Positions 41,891-52,515 of a DNA stretch of 64,000 nt are shown one piece after another (position 1 is the stretch's first letter; every line of letters begins with the position of its first letter). Both the position numbers and the translations under genes were made by a program. Location of the stretch: contig JBAMJV010009675.1 of the NCBI GenBank assembly GCA_037951105.1, positions 1 through 64,000 on the forward strand, given 5' to 3'. A model generated the notes under the pieces. The model was not told where the DNA came from and ran no database searches. It saw only the letters and a program-made list of their open reading frames with translations. This DNA comes from Echinarachnius parma (Eukaryota; Echinodermata; Echinoidea; Clypeasteroida; Echinarachniidae).

Positions 41891-42945
41891 ATTGTCTGCG
41901 TTGGGCAGAACAGGAGGGCATAACTGCAGGCAGACTGGATGAGCTTGTTCCAGTGATATATCAAGTATGTTATTACATTTAGAGATTCTTTTAGGTCAAT
42001 ATATTCCTGCCTTAGTTTGTATAAGTAATAACTATAATAAGAGAAAATGACAAGTTTCCACTTATATAAAATCCTTCCGTGGCTTGCTAAGCCCCGCCCC
42101 TTACAATTTGCGATTGCAGGGGCATAGCTAAACGGCATCATTGCAGGCATAAGTTGCAATTATCTTTACAGGCAAATGCAGAATTCTGCTTGCAATGGCA
42201 TCACACGCCTACTTTTTGTTATGCAGACTGCTGCAGGTAAATTATTTGGGGGCGTTCCCAATCATGTTTTGGGGAGTTAGATTTGTTTTAAATGATTTTT
42301 ATAAAGACAAACTTCTATCATATTGGATTCATTGTGAATATTTACAAGTCAGCCTAAAACTTGAATTGTGCCCCCTTTTGATGTCGGAACCACTTAAACC
42401 AGAAGACCTGACTCAATGCCAACATACATATGTATATATGTGGGGCAGTTTTATACCTGCAACGCAGTAATACATTTTGCCACTTCGAAAGATCACATTG
42501 TTTGGAATTGATCTTGCACAAATATGCGGCAGTTGGAGACAAACTGCGCTCAAATTGTTATCATTCGATTGGGTCAAATAAAACATACTTAGTAAAGATC
42601 ATTGCCCCCTAAATAACTGTGTGAAGTCTGTTCGATGTAATAGTGTTTGTAATGTTTACATCCATGGAGGTCCATGGACATATTTTGTCAATCATGAAAT
42701 GCCTGATATAAATTCACAAATATCTAAAGGTTCTTTGTCTAAAATGTGTATTTTAGTATTGATTGTTTATGTAACCAAACAAAACAATTCAATTATGCCC
42801 CAAATACTGTGTGTATTTGTGTGTTGTGTGTGTCTCCACATATGGGTATATACTGTAGATAATGAAACAATAACTAAAATGCTAGCAAACTCAGATAATA
42901 CAAACTGCTGAGGGTTTTTTTAGCACTGTAACACTTTTCAATGTA
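41891..42945. other. Mostly non-coding; one exon-like frame at its start
   Basis: 41879-41964 has an AG acceptor, an open frame for about 28 residues (DCLRWAEQEGITAGRLDELV) and a GTATGT donor, but no partner exon in phase was found. The remainder is AT-rich with no recognised feature. Confidence 0.3.
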
Positions 42946-43850
42946 CCGTAAATCTCCATGTATAAGACGCACCTTTTTTCCCGTCGGAAAATTTTCAAAG
43001 TGGGGGGTGCATCTTATACACAGGTACAGCAAAAAAAAAAAAAAAAAATGTCATGTTGAATGTGTATAACACATGGTTTAGGCCCGGGGGGGCACTCATG
43101 TATAATGTAAGACTGGTATGTGCCGCTTAAAAGAACCCCTTTTTCACACCCAATCGCAGCTCCAAAGATACCCGATTTTCAAAAATTGCCGCTCCATAGA
43201 CCCCCGGAATGACTTGGCTGGGTAGTTGAGTAGCGCCAAGTCCATTTTTCTCTTCTAGTTCGGCTCCTTGGACCACCATTTGAGCCTTTTTGAGGGTTTC
43301 CATAGGTCTTTGGTAGCTCCATGTCTGTTTTTTTTTGTAGTTTTAGTCTGCTCCTTAGACCCCTTAACTCCTGTTTCAGGGTTTTTCGTAGCTCCAAAGA
43401 CCCTATATTTTGTGCTTGTAGTCAGCTCTTCAGACCCCCATTTCAGAGTTCCGTGAGGCACACCCCCGTCAAAAAATAATTCGAGTGCCCCCCCCGGGGG
43501 TTTAGGGCATGACAAGAGCTTGCTGTGAGATGTAGCATTCAGCAAAATATACCTTTTTCTCACACAAAAAAATATTCGTGAGCAGCAGTACTAATTAAAT
43601 ATGCAATTTTCTAACCAGTGGTTATAAATTTTGCTCATTATTAAAAATAATTGTTAGTAAATTTAGAAAATTGCATTTGGTATATTTAGTGAGTATTGGT
43701 GCTCATGAATATTCATGAATATGAATATTTATGAGCACCAGTGTTACTGCTCAATACATGTGCAATTTGTGTACTTACCACTATTTTTATGTGAGAAAAT
43801 GATGTTGATGAATGCTACATTCAACATTAAGCTTTTGTCATGCCCCAGAC
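42946..43850. mobile_element. CCGTAAATCTCCATG element with foldback body
   Basis: The left end (TA then CCGTAAATCTCCATGTATAA) and the following GACGCACC match the right end of 49771-50212 read in reverse. The body shares TAACCAGTGGTTATAAA and GCTGAATGCTAC-type blocks with that copy. About 43510-43850 folds back on itself around GAATATTCATGAATATGAAT near 43715. No matching right TIR was found. It is interrupted by 43084-43499. Confidence 0.7.
43084..43499. mobile_element. hAT-like MITE inserted in the 42946 element
   Basis: Starts in a CCGGGGGGGCACTC end and finishes GAGTGCCCCCCCCGGGG. It is flanked by GTTTAGGC and GTTTAGGG, an 8-base duplication with one change. The uninterrupted relative at 49771-50212 contains the empty site (CCCTAAACC on the + strand), which supports this boundary. 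The interior is non-coding (GACCACCATTTGAGCC, TCCTTGGACC). A second copy, reversed, is at 45024-45417. Confidence 0.82.
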
Positions 43851-45023
43851 CAGTGGTATAAGCATTCCAACAGCATGAAGTTATATACTATTTTGGACAT
43901 AATAAATTGAAATATTCAACCAGAAAAATTCTGAGCACCTTTTTGATCACAAATATGTCATAAGGTGGCTTCGAAATTCAAATTTGACCTTGAAAAATAA
44001 ATGATATTTCAAAAAAATATGCAAAAATTATGAATTTTTCAGCATGTTATGCTTTACTTAGGTTATATTTCCTTTTCATTTTATAAAACCATGCATGTCT
44101 TAGAAAAGTAATACAAAAAATTCCATACAATTATCTCTTCTACTTTCCGAAATAATTGAATTTTTGTGATCCACGTCAACAATTTCTGTGTAGTCCCACA
44201 TGCTCATTTTTTTGTGGTACCGAAAAAATTTGTACAAATTTTGACATCATTTTTTGCTGTAAAATGTCACTTTTCGATGGAACATAATTTTGTCTTTGGT
44301 TTTTTGATACTACTAAATATGATTCAACCAAATAACATGTTTTGAATTTACAAGAAGGTATCCCTTAAGAAAAATTAACATAATATAGGATTTTGGGGCT
44401 CTAGGGCCAGAAAAGTGGCCCTTAGCAGTTCATGGGTTAAACATCTACCAAAATAAAGTAATGAAAGATGCATTAATGTTATGCTTGTGTGTGTATGGGC
44501 ATGTTTGTGGAAAAAAGGATTAAACTGTAGCATAAAAATAAGGTAAAACAATCTATGGTTTAATTACCCTGCAGTACATTTATGTTGTTAATTGGTATAT
44601 TTTGATTGGTATAGCTACATGTACTACAAAGGCACTGCGATAGACTTTGATCATTGTTATTTACATTTAGCTCCAAACTGAATCAGGTGGTCTCTATGCT
44701 TATCAAAAGTGTTGAGTGTATTTGCTCATTTACCTTGTGTGTCAATATAACAAAGAACTGACAATAATCATATTTTCTCAGAATTATAAGTAACTTATTT
44801 CATTTATTGCCAAAAAAAAATTGAGTTGCCGAAGTTCATACAAAAGCGCTACCCATGTTGAATGCTGAAAACCACCCCCTTTTAAAGGAAAACAGTGACA
44901 ACGCTGTATACAGTAGCTGAAATTATACCCTTTCAGTGCTTTTTGGGATGCAGGTGCATACCCAGTCATGTTGGGAGTGACCCCCCCCCCCCCCCAGGAT
45001 AAGTTCAACTTATACTATGATCC
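43851..45023. other. Non-coding AT-rich spacer
   Basis: No gene or TIR pair recognised. A C homopolymer at about 44983-44996 is close to the start of the next element. Confidence 0.5.
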
Positions 45024-45417
45024 CGGGGGGGGGGGGGGGGGGGGGGCACTCAAATTATTTTTGACGGGGGTGTGCTGAAGAGCTGACTACAAGCACAAAA
45101 TATAGGGTCTTTGGAGCTACAAAAACCCTGACACGGGAGTTAAGGGGTCCAAGGAGCAGACTAAAACTACAAAATACATACGGACTTGGAACTGCCAAAG
45201 ACCTACGGCACCCTCAAAAAGGCTCAAATGGTGGTCCAAGGAGCCGAACTAGAAGAAGAATAATGGACTTGGCGCTACTCAACTGTAGCCAAGTCATTCC
45301 GGGGGTCTATGGAGCGGCAATTTTTGAAAATCGGGTATCTTTAGAGCTGCGATCGGGTGTGAAAACGGGGTTCTTTTAAGCGGCACATACCCGTCTGAGT
45401 GCCCCCCCCCCCCCCTG
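45024..45417. mobile_element. Second copy of the 43084 MITE, opposite orientation
   Basis: CCCGGGGG tract then CACTCAAATTATTTTTGACG at the left; AAGCGGCACATACCCGTCTG then AGTGCCCC tract at the right. The interior is the reverse complement of 43084-43499 (e.g. GGCTCAAATGGTGGTCCAAG). The two copies are 1.5 kb apart and inverted. Confidence 0.85.
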
Positions 45418-45599
45418 GTTCGATATGTTTAAATTATGTGTATGTTTGTTGTATGCATATTATGTGTGTTTTTGTTTGTTTGATTGATTGATTGATTTAC
45501 TGGATTTGTGTATTAGTCAGTTTCCTCTATGTTTGAATTTAATTGGATTTGTGTATTTGATTGATTGTTTGAGTCTTATATTGTTTGTATTCAGTCTAC

Positions 45600-46260
45600 A
45601 CTATAATATCCCCGCCCCCCCCCCCCCCCCCCCCCCCCCCCCACACGCCGACCGACCCCGCGCGGCCTCTCTACAGATCTAGCTCACGCGTGCCAAATGT
45701 CTTTGTGATAATTGGTATCGCGATAATGCATTGTAGTACAGTACAGTATACACGCACGATCGATGCTCAATTATCGCGATCGCGATCGAAATTACTAAAA
45801 ACAACGACGGCGGCCGGATCGGAGACACGACAGGTTACGACACCAACGCGACATTCGACGACGGACGACGCCGACAGCTAAATAATTCCACCTGTTTCCC
45901 GATTAGCAATGATCCATCGAAATGCAACATGCTGGAAGATTCCGTGTAGGACGAAAAGGCGATTGCTGAGGGAAAAAGAGACTGTTTACCAGAGGGTTTT
46001 CGAAGGCGAACTACGCAAATGCCTGGACGGTAGGTGCCCCTGTACACGGCCGACTGTGTCGGCGTAGTAATGCATGCATATTGTAGTGATGCATTATATT
46101 GTAGTGGTGCTGCTGATCAGCTGTGTGTGCAGTGCAGTGGTGACTGAGGGCCGATGCACTTGTGTGTGATTCTGATCTGATTCTCGATCTCCTGTGAGTG
46201 TGAGTGTACCGGTAACGTTCCCGGTTGCGCCGCAGCAGCTGCTGCTGCTGTTTGACACTT
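45600..46260 (+). promoter_or_regulatory. CpG-rich promoter-like patch
   Basis: Outside the transposons this is the most CpG-dense stretch in the gene-poor right half: CGACCGACCCCGCGCGGCC, ATCGCGATCGCGATCG, ACGACGGCGGCCGGATC, ACGACGGACGACGCCGAC. It begins after a C-rich tract (about 45610-45642) and encloses a candidate first exon with a consensus-like donor. No TATA box is evident. The direction (+) is inferred from that exon. Confidence 0.45.
45909..46029 (+). CDS. Candidate first coding exon of an unidentified + strand gene
   Basis: From an ATG at 45909 the frame is open for 40 codons (MIHRNATCWKIPCRTKRRLL, REKETVYQRVFEGELRKCLD) up to GACG followed by the donor GTAGGT at 46030; an in-frame stop lies about 30 bases upstream of the ATG. 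It lies inside the CpG-rich patch, as a first exon would. I do not recognise the peptide and found no following exon in the 18 kb to the window end, which is mostly transposons. Confidence 0.35.
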
Positions 46261-46744
46261 TGCTGAAGAAGTGTGAATTAACATGATGAAAAAGTCAGTT
46301 ATTATAAGTTAATCAAGTTTGTTTCATCATCGACATCGTGTAATGGCTGGATCACTGTTACAATTAGATCGACAAATCTATTGCTTTCAGTTTCATGGCC
46401 TTTTTGACATTATTATTGTTATTTTCACTGTCGGCATGAAAGCGATAGATTTGTCGATCTAGATCACTGTCTGATTTTGCTTGAGCTTTGATAATTTTAA
46501 TAATATGGATTATGGTTGTAACTTGGCCCTTGGCTTGGGGGATAAATTATTTAATGTGTGCTAGCTATCTTGAGACGAAGCTAAAAGTCATGTGTACAAC
46601 TACAATGATCACCGATCTCTAGACTCTACCACAGTGATGCGTACATCAAGATGCGTCCGAAACTTGCGCTATTTAGATCTCTGAGTTTTTGTTTCACCAC
46701 CGCGATGAAACACGTGTTATTGTTAATTGTTATTCTATGACTAG
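46261..46744. other. Non-coding, with an inverted pair
   Basis: AATTAGATCGACAAATCTAT at about 46360 pairs with ATAGATTTGTCGATCTAGAT at about 46446, giving a ~20-bp stem with a ~70-base loop. No gene. Confidence 0.5.
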
Positions 46745-46804
46745 TATGAGAGACTGACTTTTCCAAAAGATAGGATTTTATAGCGCATGGTTGATTCAAA
46801 TTAA

Positions 46805-47569
46805 AGGGAGCGTTGAGTATTGGTATTTTCTAAAGTGCCCCCCCCCCCCCCCAAAAAAAAAAATTAACTGCAACTGATTTGGTTGATTTCAATTCCATGT
46901 GAAAGATCATTAAAAAAAACATGGGAATTAGTAATAATTCCCATTAAAATGCTCTCATTGTTGTGAAATTTGCTTTCAAAATATAATATAAAAGTGTTTG
47001 ACGTCCGGACATCACTTTTAGAGAATGCTAGCGCGAAGCGCTAGCGTTCTAGGTCCTCCTATGCTTACCGCGCATGTACAATGTGTATCGCACGCGCCGT
47101 TCGCATCGGCGGCCATCGCGACCATCTTGCGTTCAAAATCTGTTCGGAGTCGCGCTAACACACGGAGAGAAGTCGAGGAGGCGCATAAAGTCACTGATTT
47201 TTAGCGGAATGGAGGGAAAACCATAATTTTAATCCAACCGATAGTTGAATCACATATTGGAGAATGAATCGGTGGTAAGTACCGTATCATATGTATAATT
47301 TTAAGCACAATTAGCGTGCAAAAACAATATTCAGTTTCAGTCCCGTATTGGGAGGACCTAGAACGCTAGCGCTTCGCGCTAGCGTACTGTAGAGTTAATT
47401 TGACTCTTGAGTTGTAACGGTTCTTTTTTAATGATAACAAGGGTTTTACTTTGTCGTTTGTAATTGTGTATACTTTTCGAGCATGGTGGAGTTATAACTA
47501 TTAGTTTGTACCGTAATGGTGCAGGTTTTGGTTACTAAAGTTAAGTTTGACCAATACTCAACTATCCCT
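46805..47569. mobile_element. TTAA-flanked element nested in the 46745 foldback
   Basis: AGGGAGCGTTGAGTATTGG and, inverted, AGGGATAGTTGAGTATTGG, with TTAA at 46801-46804 and 47570-47573. A similar start (AGGGATAGTTCAGTTTTGG after TTAA) is seen at about 34678. It contains the element at 47022-47390. Confidence 0.82.
47022..47390. mobile_element. Third-level nested element with hairpin-bearing ends
   Basis: The two ends are the same 33 bases inverted: GCTAGCGCGAAGCGCTAGCG then TTCTAGGTCCTCC. Within each end GCTAGCGC-GAA-GCGCTAGC is itself an 8-bp hairpin with a 3-base loop. The 0.3-kb interior is CpG-rich and non-coding. Perfect TIR identity suggests a recent insertion. Confidence 0.85.
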
Positions 47570-47585
47570 TTAACTGATGCGTAAG

Positions 47586-47930
47586 TAGAGGTGTCGATTT
47601 CGGGAGTATTTCCCTCCCGGGACTCGCGATAATTTTTCGGGCGAGTCACGGGTACCCGGAATTTACCCATTTGTTGATTTCACTATCGGCATGTCACACC
47701 GCTGGGAAAACATGTTCATTCAAGTGACAAAAATGCAGCCTATTTATGACAAACTCGGGCGTTCAAAGAGGGAAAAAGGAAAGAAAAGATATTGAGAGTG
47801 GGCAGATAACTTGGGCGTTCAAAAAGGGGACTTTTGCTTTATTTTTCGGGATATCGAGTATCGATTTTTGCGCCCGGGACTCAACATTTTTCGGCGGGAC
47901 CCGGGTACCCGTGACTCGTCAACAGCACTA
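47586..47930. mobile_element. hAT-type MITE with 8-base target duplication
   Basis: TAGAGGTGTCGA at the left and, inverted, TAGTGCTGTTGA at the right; both sides are flanked by TGCGTAAG (47578-47585 and 47931-47938). The 8-base duplication and the TAG.G.TGT..A terminus fit hAT. Internally GAGTCACGGGTACCCGG is repeated inverted. It sits in the left arm of the 46745 foldback, whose right arm preserves the uninterrupted sequence. Confidence 0.88.
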
Positions 47931-48439
47931 TGCGTAAGGCGTGCGTGCTTCGGATGTCGTACTGTAATCGATATATGAAGCCTTATGAAGGGCCTATTTG
48001 CTCAAAATACACATTTACTAAAGAAGACTTGGAATAGTTTACCTTCGGATTTAATTGATTCAAGTCTCATCATCATCATTCAAGTTTGTGTCATTTCAAG
48101 TTTCGATCACACTCAAATTAATTAAATCCGAAGATACATGTAAACTATTCCAAGTCTTAGATGGAGACTTTAGTAAATGTGTATATTGAGCAAATAGGCC
48201 CTTCATATATCGATTATGACATCTGAAGCGCGCACGCCTTACGCATCGGTTGAATGAATCAACCACGCGCTATAAAATCCTATCTGGTGGAAAGTCGGTC
48301 TCTCATAAAGTATAACAAAATAACAAGTACGGCAAAAAGTAATGAAAGATATTCCTAATATTTTAATGCATTGCTCCCAAGGGAGCAGAGAGTGCACGTC
48401 ATGTGCGGATTGCGGAATGATTGTGAGTGTGTCCGACTG

Positions 48440-48502
48440 TCTGATGACCGGGGTAATAATATCATTGTAAAGTGCTTAGAGATGATTCTCAATCATATTA
48501 TT
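48440..48502 (+). mobile_element. Possible SINE 3'-end fragment
   Basis: GACCGGGGTAATAATATCAT, TGTAAAGTGCTTAGAGATGA resembles the 3' region of tRNA-derived SINEs (GTAAAGCGCTTTGAG-type). No head with Pol III boxes is attached. Confidence 0.4.
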
Positions 48503-49035
48503 TAAGGCTCCACACTTAGGTTTTTTGTCAGTGGCCCTTTCGAACCAGTGAAACAATTTCTTCTCCTTTTCTGGTGGCCCGAAAGAAAAATGTACTGGTC
48601 CAAAAATGTTATTTCATGAGTAAACTTTTTACTATTTCAAAATATCCACTTTTCCTGATCAAACCTGTGATGAAGCATGACATGGAAAAAATAAAGATTT
48701 TTATAATTTTGTCAATGTCGGGTTAAAAATCTGCTTGCCCGATCGGGCCACCAAAATTTGAATAAAATATCCCAGCCAAGTTTGATTGGCCACTCACAGC
48801 CTCTTTATTGTTCTATGTCTCCGCCCCCTTCCTTAGCTGTATGCATGTGTTTGTATTAGTTTAGTAATATATAGTGTTATGTATTTTTGTTCCCTTGTTA
48901 GTTATAGCCTCTGAAGAAGATTCTGCTAGGATCTAAAATTTAGGCCCTATTTTGACAAAATATGACTTTGATACATTTTTGCTGGCCCGAAATGCAATTT
49001 TACTGGCCCCAGGCCAGTGCGAGTGTTGAGCCCTG
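48503..49035. mobile_element. hAT-like element with GGCTCCACACT / AGTGTTGAGCCCTG ends
   Basis: Loosely inverted ends, with TGGCCC(G)AAA...TGTACTGG blocks in both orientations and a CTTGCCCGATCGGGCCACCA core. The vocabulary is shared with 51568-52515. No transposase. Confidence 0.6.
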
Positions 49036-49770
49036 GCGATAAATCGAAACATTATTATTATTATTATTTTAGACAATATCCTATGCTGTCTGCTGAATTG
49101 TGCGCAATAAAAATAAAATGTGTGTTTTGTGATCTTGTCATTGGCAAAGTCTAGATTTAGCATGGTAGCTGTGCAATAAATGGATGAAATTGTAGCAAGT
49201 TTTAGTATTGTAGACTGTAGAGTGTAGTGTACTCTGTAGAATATAAATTAAAATACAAAGTAAATCAAATGCTGGAGAAGCCAGAGCCGAGAACAAAAAT
49301 GATGATTTTGCAATTAATTATGGTAAGTGTACTAGGCACTGCAGTTTTAGGGATCTAGTAACTTTGTTGACATGTGCAAAAAGTGATGAGTGGTTGATAC
49401 AATGTACTGTATTGTTGTTATCTGATATGTCCACTGGGTGTTGTGTGAAATTTTCAAGTCAAATGGACGTTATATGGCCATGTAATGAGCAAAAATGCAA
49501 AGTGATAATTCATTAACTCATTGCATTCACTTTGTACACGGTTTTTGCAGTCCAGTGGATAATTTAACGTCTGAACATCTGAACACTTCAATCGTAAATA
49601 TCTTTTTAACGAAAGGGAAATTTGAAAAACCGAAACCTGTCCCATGCTTTTATTGTTAATACGAATACGAGTTATGAGGGAACTGCTAGAACTCCAATTG
49701 GATTTTGAGGATTTGGGACAATGTTACTACTGTACATTTAAGTAATACTATTACTAAGTCTCTTTAAATA
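49036..49770. other. Non-coding spacer
   Basis: Starts with a short (ATT)n run. No gene or repeat pair recognised. Confidence 0.5.
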
Positions 49771-50212
49771 CCGTAAAACTCCGTGTATAAGACGCGCCCG
49801 TGTATAAAACGCACCCCCAACTTTCACAGCAAATTTTTTTTTTTTTTTTTTAATTTTTTTTTTAATTTTTATAACCACTGGTTAGAAAATTGCATATTTA
49901 ATTAGTAACTGCTGCTCACGAATGTATTAATATTCATTAGCAGCAGTATTACTGCTCAATAAACTTGCAATTTTTACATCTGTAACCAATATTTTTTGTG
50001 TGAGAAAAAGGTATATTTTGCTGAATGCTACAACTGACAGCAAGCTCTGGTCATGCCCTAAACCATGTGTATACACATTCAACATGACTACAGGGTGTCC
50101 CCCCCCCCCCCCAAAAAAAAGGTGTTTTTTTTTTGCTATACCTAAGACGCACCCCCCACTTTGAAATTTTTCCGATGGAAAAAAAGTTCGTCTTATACAC
50201 GGAGTTTTACGG
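49771..50212. mobile_element. TA-flanked element (CCGTAAAACTCCGTGTATAA)
   Basis: CCGTAAAACTCCGTGTATAA + GACGC at the left, TCTTATACACGGAGTTTTAC + GG at the right, TA on both sides. Subterminal GACGCACCCCC repeats. The 442-base interior is non-coding and carries the empty-site equivalent of the insertion at 43084-43499. Confidence 0.87.
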
Positions 50213-50454
50213 TAGTGTCTGAACAAAAATATTGTGGAGGAAGAATCAGCAAATTAAATGGAAATTCCTCCTAGTGGAATGGACAATTAAGTTTCAAAGG
50301 CTTTACAAAATTGTAATTTCTCAATCTATCCTGCAAATTCACTTTTTGATTATATTGCAATCTGAGACCCAAGAAGACCTCCCAATTGCTCGACCATTGC
50401 TGTGCCCACTCATGTTTTTACAGACATTACCATACTGTTTGTAGCTCAGGCTGT

Positions 50455-50640
50455 GCATAGAAAATGCATGGGTGGCAACTGGCAGGTTTCAGGGACTTGC
50501 CAACGCATTCATTGTCTATGTACTTTTGCTAACATGTACAAGGAAGTTGTTTGTAGGCCGTGTACATGATCATACCCTAATTTATGATACATCCATTGTA
50601 GATGTGGCTCTGCTCTGTCCACTAAGCTAGAATCTCTTAC
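50455..50640. repeat. Relative of the KPTN intron 5 repeat (33310-33480)
   Basis: GCATAGAAAATGCATGGGTG, CATTCATTGTCTATGTACTT and CATTGTAGATGTGGCTCTG correspond to blocks at 33310-33480. No coding content. Confidence 0.55.
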
Positions 50641-50769
50641 ATGTATATGGCAGTTTTTCCCTGAAACCTGTTTGACCAAGTATCTCTGGGTATTTTGACA
50701 TTGAGACAATAGATGAGAATTATTAATTTCACTCAAATGATGATGATTATATTCTGATTGGAAAGTTAA

Positions 50770-51190
50770 AGGGTACCACCACCCCAAAATAATACTCTTA
50801 TTATAGAAAGGTAACATCTTTAGTATTCCATTCCATCAACAAGTTCACAAAATTATGTTTTCAGAAAAAACATAATTGGAAAACGCATCACCATTCTGAA
50901 GCATGCATTCATGCGGTCTCACGTCTGAATTGCGAAGACTAATGCGTGCGGAGCGAAAGAATCGCCCGAGATTCTATTGCCTATAAACGTACGCGTGAAT
51001 AGCATTGGCGCACTCGCAAATGTTTGGCCGGTATGGAACCAGGAAATAGGAGTGGTTCCGTAAGTGGTGGAAATTAATTGCTTTGTTTATGAATTACACA
51101 ACCCTTTGCAAAATGTTGGGTATATATTTGATATCACAAAATGGTACCAAAACATATAATAATGTATTGTTCTTTGCCTGGTGGTCCCCT
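50770..51190. mobile_element. AGGGGACCACC family MITE (copy 2, reverse)
   Basis: AGGGTACCACCACCCCAAAA ... TGCCTGGTGGTCCCCT with TTAA on both sides (50766-50769, 51191-51194). Reverse-complement copy of 35424-35839 with high similarity throughout. Confidence 0.88.
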
Positions 51191-51567
51191 TTAAATGCAA
51201 AGGTGTGCTTTAAAAAAGTTGTTACTTATAATTTTGACTAGATTTATGACTACTGATCGACTAGGTATTATTTCCCATTACAGTATGTACAAAATATGAA
51301 AGCCTTTCACTTTCAGGCACTATCTCTCATCTGCCCACTGCAATATATCTGCATTGTATTGTTTCTAGCATTTGCCTACATTTCTTTCTTTGACATCTTT
51401 ATCCATCCAGCTTCACTAATAAATTACTGTGTATACCAAACTACTAGTAATACCATACCTAATTAAGTTGCATGTAATTTAGTTTCGTTTTAAATGTGCT
51501 ATCCTACAGGTTAAAAAAAACACAATTTACACATTTTTGAAAACTTAAAATTAGGCATTACATGAAG

Positions 51568-52515
51568 CAGTGCTCGAAATTAACTTTTTTTGCTGGTGGC
51601 CCAGTCGGGCCAGTAAAATTAGTATTTTTCCAAATTTGGTGGCCCGAAACCAAAATCTACTGGCCTGAAAAAAAATAAGGAAAAACAAAAGTAAAATTAA
51701 TACAATAACCATATTGATAGTTTCAGGGTACTAGGCAATACTTTTTTCATTCCCCTTTGTTTCATTGTAAGATGAATTGAATAAACATGAATTAGGATGA
51801 ATGTGACGTGTGTGTGTCATGTCTTTTTATTCATTATCTTCATCAAAAAATCATATATATTGAATACACACGAGTGACAATTACACTTCCAGTCATACAT
51901 AGCCAGGGTCTAGGTGACAAAACAAAAATGATATAAAAGGAGAAAAGGAGAAAATTCAAAAAAGACAAAAATTGCACATTTATTGGGTAGTTGTACTTTG
52001 AGCAGTAATATATGAATATTCATGAGCAGCATATATGAATATTTAATAAATATGCATATATGCTGCTCATGAATATGATGCTCACTTGATATGAAAAATA
52101 TGCAAATAACTGAAATTACTAATAAAGATTTTTAATATGAAATTTTTGTTTACAACTGGTTAGAAAATGAGTATGGCTGCTCAAGAATGTATGAATATTC
52201 ATTAGCAGCAGTATTACTTGCTCAATTTATTTGCAACTTTTTAACAAACCAATATTTTGTACGTGAGAAAAGGGTATAACTTGCTGAATGCTACATTTAA
52301 AAGCAAGCTCTTGTCATGCCATAAACAGGACTAAACATGACTACTGAGTATCTGCAAAAAAAAAATTAAAAAAAAAAAATTAAAAAAAAAATCTTTTTTT
52401 TTTTTTTTTTTTTTTTTTTGCTGGCCCTGTCGGGCCACCAAATATTTGTTTTACTGGCCCGGCGGCAATTTTTAGTGGCCCCGAGCCATCGGGCCTATGC
52501 TAATTTCGAGGGTTG
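51568..52515. mobile_element. hAT-like element with CAGTGCTCGAAATTA ends
   Basis: CAGTGCTCGAAATTAACTTT at the left and TAATTTCGAGGGTTG at the right, flanked by CATGAAG on both sides (7 of an expected 8). TGGCCCAGTCGGGCCAGTAA and CTGTCGGGCCACCAAAT are subterminal inverted motifs. The interior holds a palindrome around 52045 and blocks shared with the 49771 element (GCTGAATGCTACATTTAA), so it may carry an inserted relative. No transposase seen. Confidence 0.75.

Larger units (their letters stand above)
46745..48307. mobile_element. Foldback element carrying two inserted elements
   Basis: TATGAGAGACTGACTTTTCC, AGATAGGATTTTATAGCGC at the left pairs with GCGCTATAAAATCCTATCTG, GAAAGTCGGTCTCTCATA at the right. 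The arms continue to the centre near 48085 (CTATTTGCTCAAAATACACA versus GTGTATATTGAGCAAATAGG; TAAACTATTCCAAGTC). The left arm is interrupted at 46805-47569 and 47586-47930; without them the element would be about 450 bases. Confidence 0.85.

Noticed and set aside
43255-43563. 102-codon minus-strand frame
   Set aside because: Falls within the 43084-43499 MITE and its carrier; no protein family resemblance.
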